DNA of 46,877 nt from Isoptericola croceus (GTDB lineage Bacteria; Actinomycetota; Actinomycetes; Actinomycetales; Cellulomonadaceae): positions 1-46,877 of the forward strand of contig NZ_JARLLG010000015.1 of the NCBI RefSeq assembly GCF_029382255.1. The letters run 5' to 3'. Shown one piece after another: positions 40,200-46,877 of this stretch. The position numbers and the translations under genes were made by a program. The notes beneath the pieces were generated by a model. That model was not told the DNA's origin and made no database searches. It saw only the letters and a list, made by a program, of their open reading frames with translations. The stretch's first letter is position 1. Each line of letters begins with the position of its first letter.

Positions 40200-42239
40200 T
40201 CAGCGTGCCGCGGTCCGACCGAGCCGGCCGACCAGATCCGGCTGCGCGCCGTCGCGGGCGAACACCGGAATGACCTCGATCGGAGTGTCGACGGTGAGCC
40301 ACTTGCCGCCGTCGTACGTGGTGCCCGACCAGAGATCGGTCCAGGTCGCGCCTTCGGGCAGGTACACGCTTCGGCTGGTCGCATGCGGCTCCACGATCGG
40401 CGCGATAAGGAGGTCAGGCCCGAACATGTACTGGTCCGCGAGATCCCAGCACGTGGCGTCGCGGGGAAACTCGTGGAACATCCCGCGCATGACCGGCTGG
40501 CCGTTCGTGTGCGCCTCCGTCATGAGCCGGCGCGTGTACGGACGCAGCGCCTCCCGCATGCGCGTGTAGCCGACAAGGATCTCGTAGACCTCCTCGCCGA
40601 AGCTCCAGAGCTCGTTCCCCGCTCCTGAGCGGGCGCGGGGAGAACCATCAGCGCTCGTGACCTCCTCGTAGGGCTGGCGGTCGCCGTGCATGCGCATGAC
40701 GGGGCAGAACGTGCCGAACTGGAACCAGCGGACGAGCAGGTCGCGGAAGTCCGGGTCGTTGACGTCACCGTTGTGGAACCCTCCGATATCAGTGGTGAAC
40801 CACGGGATCCCCGCGACCCCCATGTGGAGGCCCGCGGTGATCTGCCGGCGCAGGTCCGTATAGCTCGAGTGGATGTCGCCCGACCAGACGAGGGCGCCGT
40901 ACCGCTGGCTACCTGCCCAGGCACAGCGCAGAAGGTTCACGACCTCGTCCTGGCCCGCCGCCCGCTGGCCCTCGTAGAACATCCGCGCGAACGCCTGCGG
41001 GTAGATGTTGCCCACCTGCAGGTTCGAACCCTGGTGGTAGCGGTAGTTGTCGAAGTCGTAGACGCCGTACTCAGGCTCGGCCTCGTCGAGCCAGAAGAGC
41101 TGGATACCCAGGTCGTGGTAGTTCTGGCGGCAGATCTCCCACACCACCTCCCGGGTGCGCGGGTTCGTGGGGTCGAGGAACATGCTGGGTCCCTGGAAGT
41201 TCATCTGCACGTCGAGACCCCGCTCGGTCCGGACGAGGAGGTTCTCCTTCTTCAGACGTGCGAAGTTCTCCGACTCGACCGAGACCTGCGGCCACACCGA
41301 GACCATGAGCTCGATGCCCAGCTCGCGGAGCTCGGCGACCATGGCCGCCGGGTCGGGCCAGAACTCCTCCTCGAAGCGGAAGTCGCCCATCTTGGGCCAG
41401 TGGAAGAAGTCGGCGACGATCACGTCGAGGGGTAGGCCGCGACGCTTGTGCTCGCGCGCCACCTCCAGGAGTTGTTCCTGGTTCCAGTAGCGCAGCTTGC
41501 ACTGCCAGTAGCCGAGTCCGTACTCGGGCATCATCGGTGCGTGCCCCGTCGCGTCCGCGTACGCGGCGCTGATCGCGGCCGGTGAGCTGTTCACGGTGAT
41601 CCAGTAGTCGAGCTGCTGGGTCGACTCCGCGACCCACTCCGTGCGGTTGGCGGCGAAGGTGGCCTGCCCGATCGCCGGGTTGTGCCAGAGGAAGCCGTAG
41701 CCGGCGCTGGACATCACGAATGGCACGCTGGCCTGGGAGTTGCGGTGCGCCAGCTCGAACGTCGATCCTTTGATGTCGAGGATCTCCTGCTGGTACTGCC
41801 CCATGCCGTAGAGCTTCTCGCCGGGGACCGGCTCGAACGCGGCGCGCAGCCGGTGGTCGCCGCCGACCACCGGCCGGAACTCACGAGCCTGCAGCTTCAG
41901 GGAACCGCCCTCGTCCAGCTCGCGCAGGACGGTCCTCCCGGCGGCGTCGCGGAACTCGACAGTGCAGCGGAACACCTGGTACCCCGCCTGCTCGTCGTAG
42001 AAGTCCCTGGCCCGGAGCACTGCCGTGACGTCTCCGTTGGTCAGGGTCGCGACGCTGCCGTCGACCGAGACCGTGACGGGTACCGTCTCGGGCTCGAGCA
42101 GGGCGAAGTCCGTGTCGAACACGTCCGAGGCCGGAGCGCTGCGCACGCGGAGCGAGTTGCTGCCCCAGGCCTGGACCTTGAGCGTCTCGCCGTCGCCTCG
42201 CCAGGTGACGTGGTCCGGGCCGGTCTCGAATGTGTCCAT
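40200..42239 (-). CDS. glycoside hydrolase family 31, alpha-xylosidase/alpha-glucosidase type
   Basis: A 679-aa cytosolic GH31 enzyme (no signal peptide). It has a beta-sandwich N-domain (about 1-235), a catalytic barrel (about 240-560) and a C-terminal beta-domain. The nucleophile is D385 in FWLDEAEPEYG and the acid/base D455 in WSGDIHSS. GH31 enzymes release alpha-linked xylose, glucose or related sugars. With an ABC importer upstream and an expansin downstream, an intracellular alpha-xylosidase acting on imported xyloglucan-type oligosaccharides is plausible (inference). It is 101 bp after the permease gene, with a hairpin in between, so expression may be partly independent. Confidence 0.9.
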   Translation of the reverse strand: MDTFETGPDHVTWRGDGETLKVQAWGSNSLRVRSAPASDVFDTDFALLEPETVPVTVSVDGSVATLTNGDVTAVLRARDFYDEQAGYQVFRCTVEFRDAAGRTVLRELDEGGSLKLQAREFRPVVGGDHRLRAAFEPVPGEKLYGMGQYQQEILDIKGSTFELAHRNSQASVPFVMSSAGYGFLWHNPAIGQATFAANRTEWVAESTQQLDYWITVNSSPAAISAAYADATGHAPMMPEYGLGYWQCKLRYWNQEQLLEVAREHKRRGLPLDVIVADFFHWPKMGDFRFEEEFWPDPAAMVAELRELGIELMVSVWPQVSVESENFARLKKENLLVRTERGLDVQMNFQGPSMFLDPTNPRTREVVWEICRQNYHDLGIQLFWLDEAEPEYGVYDFDNYRYHQGSNLQVGNIYPQAFARMFYEGQRAAGQDEVVNLLRCAWAGSQRYGALVWSGDIHSSYTDLRRQITAGLHMGVAGIPWFTTDIGGFHNGDVNDPDFRDLLVRWFQFGTFCPVMRMHGDRQPYEEVTSADGSPRARSGAGNELWSFGEEVYEILVGYTRMREALRPYTRRLMTEAHTNGQPVMRGMFHEFPRDATCWDLADQYMFGPDLLIAPIVEPHATSRSVYLPEGATWTDLWSGTTYDGGKWLTVDTPIEVIPVFARDGAQPDLVGRLGRTAAR

Positions 42240-42277
42240 CGGGTCGAATCTCTTTCGTGTCTGGTTTCCTGGTATCT

Positions 42278-42296
42278 GGCCGCTGGGTCAGCGGCC
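42278..42296 (-). promoter_or_regulatory. intercistronic hairpin between permease and GH31 genes
   Basis: An 8-bp perfect stem (ggccgctg / cagcggcc) with a 3-nt loop. It could limit read-through or protect the upstream mRNA; there is no T-run. Confidence 0.4.
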
Positions 42297-42340
42297 GGAT
42301 GCCGGGCTCGGGTGCGGGCGGGAGGGGGCGGCCGGTGCCG

Positions 42341-43150
42341 TCAGTCCTTGACGGCTCCGGCGGTCACGCCTGCGGCGATGTACTTCTGGGCGACGACGAG
42401 CAGCGCCGCCGCGGGGATCGAGGCGACCACGGCTGTGGCCATCATCGGACCCCATTCCTGGTTCTGGGCGCCGATGTAGTTGTAGATGCCCATCGTGATC
42501 GGGCGCAGCGATCCGCCCTCCCGGTCGAGCGTGGAGGCGAACAGGAAGTCGGACCAGGCCCACAGGAACGCGAAGAGGGCGGCTGTGATCATCGAGTTTC
42601 GTGACATCGGCAGGACCACGGACCGGAACGTCCGCCATGCCGACGCGCCGTCGAGCTGTGCGGCCTGCATGAGCTCGCGAGGGATACCGGTCATGAACGC
42701 GGTCACGAGCATGACCGCGAACGGCACCGCGATCGTCGAGTCCGCCAGGATCAGGCCCGGGACGGTGTTGAGGAGCCCGATGCGGCTGTAGATGGAGTAG
42801 AACCCGAGCGACATGACGACGGCGGGAACCATCTGCGCCACGATGAGCATGAAGTTGAGCAGCCTGCGTCCGGGTACCGCCAGCTTGGCCAGCGCGAAGG
42901 ACGCCGGCGCGGCGACCAGGAGGGTGACCAGCACAGTTCCCAGGCCCACCAGGAGGCTCGTGCCCAGGTACGGCAGCTGCTCCCGGAGCACTACCACATA
43001 GTGCTCGGTGGTGAAGTCGAACGGCAGGAGTTCGCCCCGGCGGATGCTCTCGCGCCGCGTGAGCGAGACGTTGACCATCCAGTAGACCGGGAAGAGCATG
43101 ATCGCGGTCAGCAGGACTGCGACGGCGATGGTCCACCACGAGCGGTTCAT
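42341..43150 (-). CDS. carbohydrate ABC transporter permease, MalG/CUT1 type
   Basis: A 269-aa inner-membrane protein with six predicted helices and the cytoplasmic EAA loop in the form QAAQLDGASAWRTFRSVVLP (about 165-184), which docks to the ATPase. It starts with ATG one base after the stop of the partner permease. With that protein it forms the membrane channel of a CUT1 sugar importer. No ATPase gene is in the window; CUT1 systems in actinobacteria often share an MsiK-type ATPase encoded elsewhere. Confidence 0.94.
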   Translation of the reverse strand: MNRSWWTIAVAVLLTAIMLFPVYWMVNVSLTRRESIRRGELLPFDFTTEHYVVVLREQLPYLGTSLLVGLGTVLVTLLVAAPASFALAKLAVPGRRLLNFMLIVAQMVPAVVMSLGFYSIYSRIGLLNTVPGLILADSTIAVPFAVMLVTAFMTGIPRELMQAAQLDGASAWRTFRSVVLPMSRNSMITAALFAFLWAWSDFLFASTLDREGGSLRPITMGIYNYIGAQNQEWGPMMATAVVASIPAAALLVVAQKYIAAGVTAGAVKD

Positions 43151-43151
43151 G

Positions 43152-44111
43152 TCAGTCCTCCTGCTTGCGCTGGACGGCGATGTAGACGAACCCGAACACC
43201 AGGGCGGCGAGCAGCAGGATCGTGCCCACGGCCGACGCCTCGGAGTAGCGGATGACCGCCGAGGTCCCCTTGCCGAACGCCATTCCGTACGACCACGTGG
43301 CCAGGGTCTGGGAGCTCCCCGTGCCCGAGGTCATGATCCAGATGATGTCGACGACCTTGAGCGTGTAGACGAGGCCGAGCAGCAGCGCGATCAGCGTGAC
43401 GGGCCGCAGCAGCGGGACCGTGATCCGCCAGAACGACTGCCACGGGCCGGCGCCGTCGAGCGCGGCGGCCTCGTAGAGGTCGGCCGGGATGTTCTGCAGG
43501 CCGGAGTACAGGATCACGAGATTGAACGGCACGCCGAGCCAGATGTTCGCGATCGTGACCGACAGCAGGGCGTTGTCGGCGTTCAGCCACCACACGGGGT
43601 CGGCACCGAAGATCCCGAGGAACGCGTTGAGCACGCCGGTGTCGGGGCTCATCATCCACTGCCAGGTCGTTCCGGAGACGATCACCGGCAGCAGCCAGGG
43701 AATCAGGTAGAGCCCGCGCAGGGTGGCCGACAGCCGGAACCGGCTGCGATGGAAGAAGGCGGCGAGCGCCAGGCCGATCGCGTACTGCAACACGATGGAC
43801 GCCGTGGTGAAGATGACGGTCTGGCGCACCACGACCCAGAACCGCGACTGCGCCACCACTTCGGCGTAGATGTCGAACCCGACGAACGGCGCACCGCCGT
43901 TGACGAAGCTGAACCGGTCGAAGCGATGCAGGCTCATCACGACGTTCTGCACCAGCGGGTAGGCATAGAACAGGACGAGGTAGATCACGAGTGGCGCGAC
44001 GAACGCGACGGCTGTCCACGTCGTCTTGCGCCGGGAGCGTCGGCCGTCCACGGGCGGGGCGGTGCGCGTGCCCTGTGGCGCGGCCAGCTCGGGAGTCGTC
44101 AGCAGGCTCAT
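43152..44111 (-). CDS. carbohydrate ABC transporter permease, MalF/CUT1 type
   Basis: A 319-aa inner-membrane permease: a polar N-terminal extension (about 1-30), six helices and the EAA motif EAAALDGAGPWQSFWRITVP (about 230-249). It pairs with the MalG-type permease one base downstream and receives sugar from the binding protein encoded upstream. A 12-bp stem hairpin precedes it, so it may be expressed at a lower level than the binding protein. Confidence 0.94.
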   Translation of the reverse strand: MSLLTTPELAAPQGTRTAPPVDGRRSRRKTTWTAVAFVAPLVIYLVLFYAYPLVQNVVMSLHRFDRFSFVNGGAPFVGFDIYAEVVAQSRFWVVVRQTVIFTTASIVLQYAIGLALAAFFHRSRFRLSATLRGLYLIPWLLPVIVSGTTWQWMMSPDTGVLNAFLGIFGADPVWWLNADNALLSVTIANIWLGVPFNLVILYSGLQNIPADLYEAAALDGAGPWQSFWRITVPLLRPVTLIALLLGLVYTLKVVDIIWIMTSGTGSSQTLATWSYGMAFGKGTSAVIRYSEASAVGTILLLAALVFGFVYIAVQRKQED

Positions 44112-44144
44112 GGAGAACTCACCAGGTCTGGAGTCGGAGGGTTC

Positions 44145-44172
44145 GGGTGCGCCCGCTGGCGCGGGCGCACCC
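44145..44172 (-). promoter_or_regulatory. strong hairpin between binding-protein and permease genes
   Basis: A perfect 12-bp stem (44145-44156 with 44161-44172) and a 4-nt loop lie 8 bp after the binding-protein stop. Such hairpins typically stabilise the upstream mRNA or partly terminate transcription, giving more binding protein than permease. Confidence 0.6.
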
Positions 44173-44180
44173 GTGGAGCG

Positions 44181-45446
44181 TCAGTAGCCGGACGCGTCCT
44201 GGAAGGCGGTTTCGACGCCGGAGGCGTCACCCGCGGCGTTGAGTGCGCCCTGCAGCGCCTCGGACAGCGAGGCGGAGACGTTGACGTACTCGGAGCCGAG
44301 CTCGGTCGTGCGCCCCTCGGCGCCCTCGATCGGTGCGACCCACGGCTCCCAGAGCGGGTTGGCCGCGACCTGCTCGGCGCGCACCTCGGGCTTCGCGTGC
44401 AGGTAGCCGAGCGTCTCGTTGGTCGTGAGCGCCGCCTCGCCCTCGGTCAGGCAGGCGATCACGGCCGCGGCATTCGCGTAGTGGTCGGAGGCGTCAGTCG
44501 TCTGGATCGGGGCGACGGCGAACTCACCCCCGGTGGGCACGGGGGCGACGCCGCCGTCCTTCGCCGGGATCGGGATGACTCCGGTCTTGAAGTCGGTGTC
44601 CGCCGCGGCCGAGGCGAACCATGAGCCGTTCTCGGCGAACGCGTAGTCGCCGGTGAGGAACAGGTCCCAGGCCGCCGACTGGTTGTCCGTGGCGGCGGAG
44701 CGCGGCGCCCAGTCGTTGCCGATCCAGCCCGACAGCAGCTGCCCGGCGGAGACCGCCTCGGGCGTTCCGATGTCGGAGAGGTCCGCGCCGGATCCCCAGA
44801 ACCAGGGCAGGAACTGGAAGACGCCCTCTTCGCCCGCGATGCCGGAGAAGGTGATGCCCTTGCCCCCGGCCGCGACGGTCTTCTCGATGGCCGCGTCGAG
44901 CGAGGCCCAGTCGGTGATCGCCGCCGGGTCGACTCCCGCCTTCTCGAGCTGGTCCGCGTTGTAGTAGAGCCCGAGCGCGTTGGAGCCGAACGGGACGCCG
45001 TACTCCACGCCGTCGACGACGCCAGGTCCCATGAGGTTCTTGTCGATGCCTGCCGTGGCGATGCCGGCCTGCTCGGCGGTCGCGAGCAGCTGGGCAGCCG
45101 CTGCCTCCGGCATCATCGGGTTGTCCAGGACGACCACGTCAGGTGCCGTGCCCTCCTTGACCGCGGTCGTGAGCTGGTTGAGCAGGTCGGTCTGAGGCGC
45201 GCTCGTGCGCACGATCGTCGACCCGTCGGGCGCGCACGACTTGACGTGCTCGTCCCACGGCGTCCCCTCCGTGTGCTGGGGGTACGGGTCCCAGAAGGTG
45301 ATCTCGGCCGTGGTGGAGCCCTCGGACGCGTTGCCGCTGGCACCCGGCTCCGGCGTCGAGCCGCCGGCACATGCCGCCAGGCCGAGACCTGTCGCCAGGG
45401 CAATGCTGAGGCCGAGGCCCCGACGCACCCTTGTCGTCGTTGTCAT
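44181..45446 (-). CDS. sugar ABC transporter substrate-binding lipoprotein
   Basis: A 421-aa extracellular binding protein. Its signal peptide ends in the lipobox LGLAAC (Cys near 26) and is followed by a Gly/Ser linker, so it is membrane-anchored outside the cell. The fold is CUT1-type (family 1 solute-binding protein; ITFWDPYPQHTEG, VVVLDNPMM). It captures a sugar or oligosaccharide for the two permeases; the ligand is not known. GGAGAGG precedes the ATG. It is the first gene of the transporter operon and is under the bracketed LacI-controlled promoter. Confidence 0.94.
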   Translation of the reverse strand: MTTTTRVRRGLGLSIALATGLGLAACAGGSTPEPGASGNASEGSTTAEITFWDPYPQHTEGTPWDEHVKSCAPDGSTIVRTSAPQTDLLNQLTTAVKEGTAPDVVVLDNPMMPEAAAAQLLATAEQAGIATAGIDKNLMGPGVVDGVEYGVPFGSNALGLYYNADQLEKAGVDPAAITDWASLDAAIEKTVAAGGKGITFSGIAGEEGVFQFLPWFWGSGADLSDIGTPEAVSAGQLLSGWIGNDWAPRSAATDNQSAAWDLFLTGDYAFAENGSWFASAAADTDFKTGVIPIPAKDGGVAPVPTGGEFAVAPIQTTDASDHYANAAAVIACLTEGEAALTTNETLGYLHAKPEVRAEQVAANPLWEPWVAPIEGAEGRTTELGSEYVNVSASLSEALQGALNAAGDASGVETAFQDASGY

Positions 45447-45576
45447 CGCACGTTACCTCTCCGTTGAGACGGACCGTTTCGGTCCTCGTGGTCCGCGGGG
45501 CGCCCGGCATTCCTGAGCCGCTGCTGCCCCTGACGGGGCATTCGACGACACCGCTGCCGGTCTTCCGCCGCTCTCG

Positions 45577-45590
45577 GCGAACCGGTTCGC
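45577..45590. promoter_or_regulatory. LacI-family operator O1 (GCGAACCGGTTCGC)
   Basis: A perfect 14-bp palindrome directly downstream of the -10 box, so a bound repressor would cover the transcription start. Confidence 0.8.
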
Positions 45591-45592
45591 TG

Positions 45593-45621
45593 ATCATGCC
45601 AGCGCGAGCGAGAGAGGTCAA
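45593..45621 (-). promoter_or_regulatory. promoter of the sugar ABC operon
   Basis: On the minus strand TTGACC (45621-45616), exactly 17 bp, and CATGAT (45598-45593). It lies between two identical operators and about 145 bp upstream of the binding-protein ATG. Confidence 0.75.
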
Positions 45622-45622
45622 G

Positions 45623-45636
45623 GCGAACCGGTTCGC
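45623..45636. promoter_or_regulatory. LacI-family operator O2 (GCGAACCGGTTCGC)
   Basis: A second copy of the perfect palindrome, 46 bp from O1, abutting the -35 box on its upstream side. Confidence 0.8.
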
Positions 45637-45702
45637 TGAGGTAGCGACAAGACCCGCCGGATGCCATCGGCACACGGCGGGACCCGTTCTGCGGCCGAAC
45701 CG

Positions 45703-46710
45703 CTACGCGACGGTTGCGACGCTCCCGCGCTCGATGAGCCGGGGAGCGACCAGCCGCGCTTCCGCCGGGGCGTCCGGAGAATCGATCCGGCGCACGAGCA
45801 TCTCGACGGCGGCATGCGCGACGACGTCCGGGCCGGACTCGACGGAGGTGAAGGGCAGGGCGTAGAGCCTGGCGAGCTCGGCGGAGTGCAGGGAGACGAC
45901 GCTGCGGTTCTCGGGGACGGCGAGACCCGTGTCATGGAGTGCGAACTGGAGCATCGCGGAGGCCGCGTCGTTGTGGACGATCAAGGCCCTCGGCCCGTCC
46001 GCCCGTCCCAGCTCGTCCCGGAGGGCCGCCCGCACCTGTTCGGGAACCACCGAGCACGAGAGCGGTTCGAGACGCATGCCGCGCTTGCCTGCCCGTTGGA
46101 CGGCCGCACTCGCAAACCTGATCGCGTAGGTGCTGCCCGCGGCGTACAGGTCGTCGGGCCACCGGACGAAGGTCGCTTCGCGGTGGCCGCGGTCCGCGAG
46201 ATGGTCGACCAGGAGGCGGGCCGCGGCGGCGAAGTCGAGGTCGACCGAGTCGATCCCCCGCGCGTCCTCGGGCATCCCCACGAGGACCGCTGGATATCCC
46301 GACTCCGCGATGGGCTCCAGGCGGGGGTCCCCTTCGACGACGCTGAGCAGGACGAGCCCGTCGACCTGACGGCCCGCGATGGCCTTGCGGACCGCCGCAT
46401 CGCCGTCCGGCTCGGTGAGGAGCACGACGGCGTACCCGCTCTCGCGCGCCGCGTCCGAGAGCGCCACGAGATAGGTGGCCAGCGCCGGGCTGAACTCCGC
46501 CTCGTGGAAACGCACCACCACACCGAGCGTCATGGTCCGTGCGGTCGCCAGAGCGCGGGCACCGGCGTTCACCGAGTAGCCCAGGTTGGTGATGGCCGCC
46601 TCGATCTTCTCGCGCGTCTCCGGGGAGACGAACTTGCGCCCGGTCAGAACCGAGGAGACCGTGCTGCGCGACACCCCGGCCTCGCGAGCCACGTCGCCGA
46701 TCGTTGCCAA
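45703..46710 (-). CDS. LacI-family transcriptional regulator
   Basis: A 335-aa repressor with an N-terminal helix-turn-helix and hinge (IGDVAREAGVSRSTVSSVLTGRKFVSPETR, residues about 4-33, given here in part) and a periplasmic-binding-like effector domain (about 60-335). The start is TTG with an AAAGGGG ribosome site upstream. It sits directly upstream of the sugar ABC operon on the same strand. The operators bracketing that operon's promoter and the similar site at 46755-46768 point to sugar-relieved repression and autoregulation. The inducer is unknown. Confidence 0.94.
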   Translation of the reverse strand: MATIGDVAREAGVSRSTVSSVLTGRKFVSPETREKIEAAITNLGYSVNAGARALATARTMTLGVVVRFHEAEFSPALATYLVALSDAARESGYAVVLLTEPDGDAAVRKAIAGRQVDGLVLLSVVEGDPRLEPIAESGYPAVLVGMPEDARGIDSVDLDFAAAARLLVDHLADRGHREATFVRWPDDLYAAGSTYAIRFASAAVQRAGKRGMRLEPLSCSVVPEQVRAALRDELGRADGPRALIVHNDAASAMLQFALHDTGLAVPENRSVVSLHSAELARLYALPFTSVESGPDVVAHAAVEMLVRRIDSPDAPAEARLVAPRLIERGSVATVA

Positions 46711-46754
46711 TTGAGTGCCCCTTTCCCCCAGGGCGATCCCACCCCGTCCGGCGA

Positions 46755-46768
46755 GCGTACCGGTTCGC
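46755..46768. promoter_or_regulatory. near-perfect operator upstream of lacI gene
   Basis: GCGTACCGGTTCGC, one base away from the perfect palindrome of O1 and O2. It lies 45 bp before the regulator's start, suggesting autoregulation. Confidence 0.65.
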
Positions 46769-46787
46769 CACGTCCACCTCGTGCAAG

Positions 46788-46816
46788 GCGGCCGACGGCG
46801 ATTCGCCGTCGGCCGC
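46788..46816. terminator. strong hairpin near the window end
   Basis: A perfect 13-bp stem (46788-46800 with 46804-46816) and a 3-nt loop. It may end a minus-strand transcript entering from beyond the window. The remaining bases to 46877 hold no gene. Confidence 0.45.
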
Positions 46817-46877
46817 CCAGGTCAGACGGGGACAGCCGTGGCCCCGGGGACCCGCCCCCGGGGGCCCGCCCGGTGTG

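Overview
This window comes from a high-GC actinobacterium, most likely a Micrococcales member of the Cellulomonas / Cellulosimicrobium / Isoptericola type. The signs are a GC-rich codon pattern in nearly all genes, the actinobacterial division protein SepH, a mycothiol-synthase-like tandem GNAT protein, an actinobacterial-type protein acetyltransferase with an N-terminal GNAT domain, many candidate leaderless starts, and plant-polysaccharide genes (expansin, GH31 glycosidase, sugar ABC importer). The genus is inferred from gene content only. No rRNA, tRNA or CRISPR array was seen.

Layout. 0-10.4 kb is mostly housekeeping: an inositol-monophosphatase family gene ending inside a 55-bp tandem repeat, a UPF0126 membrane protein, sepH, an operon DUF5998 / alkaline-phosphatase-superfamily / thymidine kinase, an AbrB-VapC module, a large Pat-type GNAT/acyl-CoA-synthetase protein, an RHH-MazF module, and a methyltransferase cut short by an in-frame TGA.

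10.5-26.4 kb is the accessory heart of the window. Read leftward (minus strand), a promoter at 26.5 kb drives a secreted LamG/DNRLRE protein (1206 aa) and a 2146-aa Rhs/YD-repeat polymorphic-toxin-like protein with a glycine-zipper C-terminal tip. An ATGA-coupled membrane protein, a candidate immunity protein, follows. Behind it lie a second, promoterless Rhs core end with a different tip and its own abutting membrane gene, further small membrane genes, and an older frameshifted Rhs remnant flanked by two small proteins that look like paralogues. GC falls visibly between about 11.1 and 17.1 kb, outside the conserved Rhs core. The pattern is that of a toxin-tip locus that grows by C-terminal replacement and keeps a trail of old tips and immunity genes.

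26.7-37.1 kb returns to core-like genes: a topoisomerase IV/gyrase A subunit, a Phd-VapC module, two tandem alpha/beta hydrolases sharing an almost identical 80-bp 3' end, GNAT proteins and metH. 37.1-39.1 kb holds a metallo-hydrolase remnant, a membrane protein and an internally deleted IS3-like element with both inverted repeats intact. 39.1-46.9 kb is a carbohydrate region: expansin-like protein, GH31 glycosidase, two ABC permeases, a lipoprotein sugar-binding protein and a LacI regulator. Two perfect 14-bp operators bracket the transporter promoter and a near-perfect copy lies upstream of lacI.
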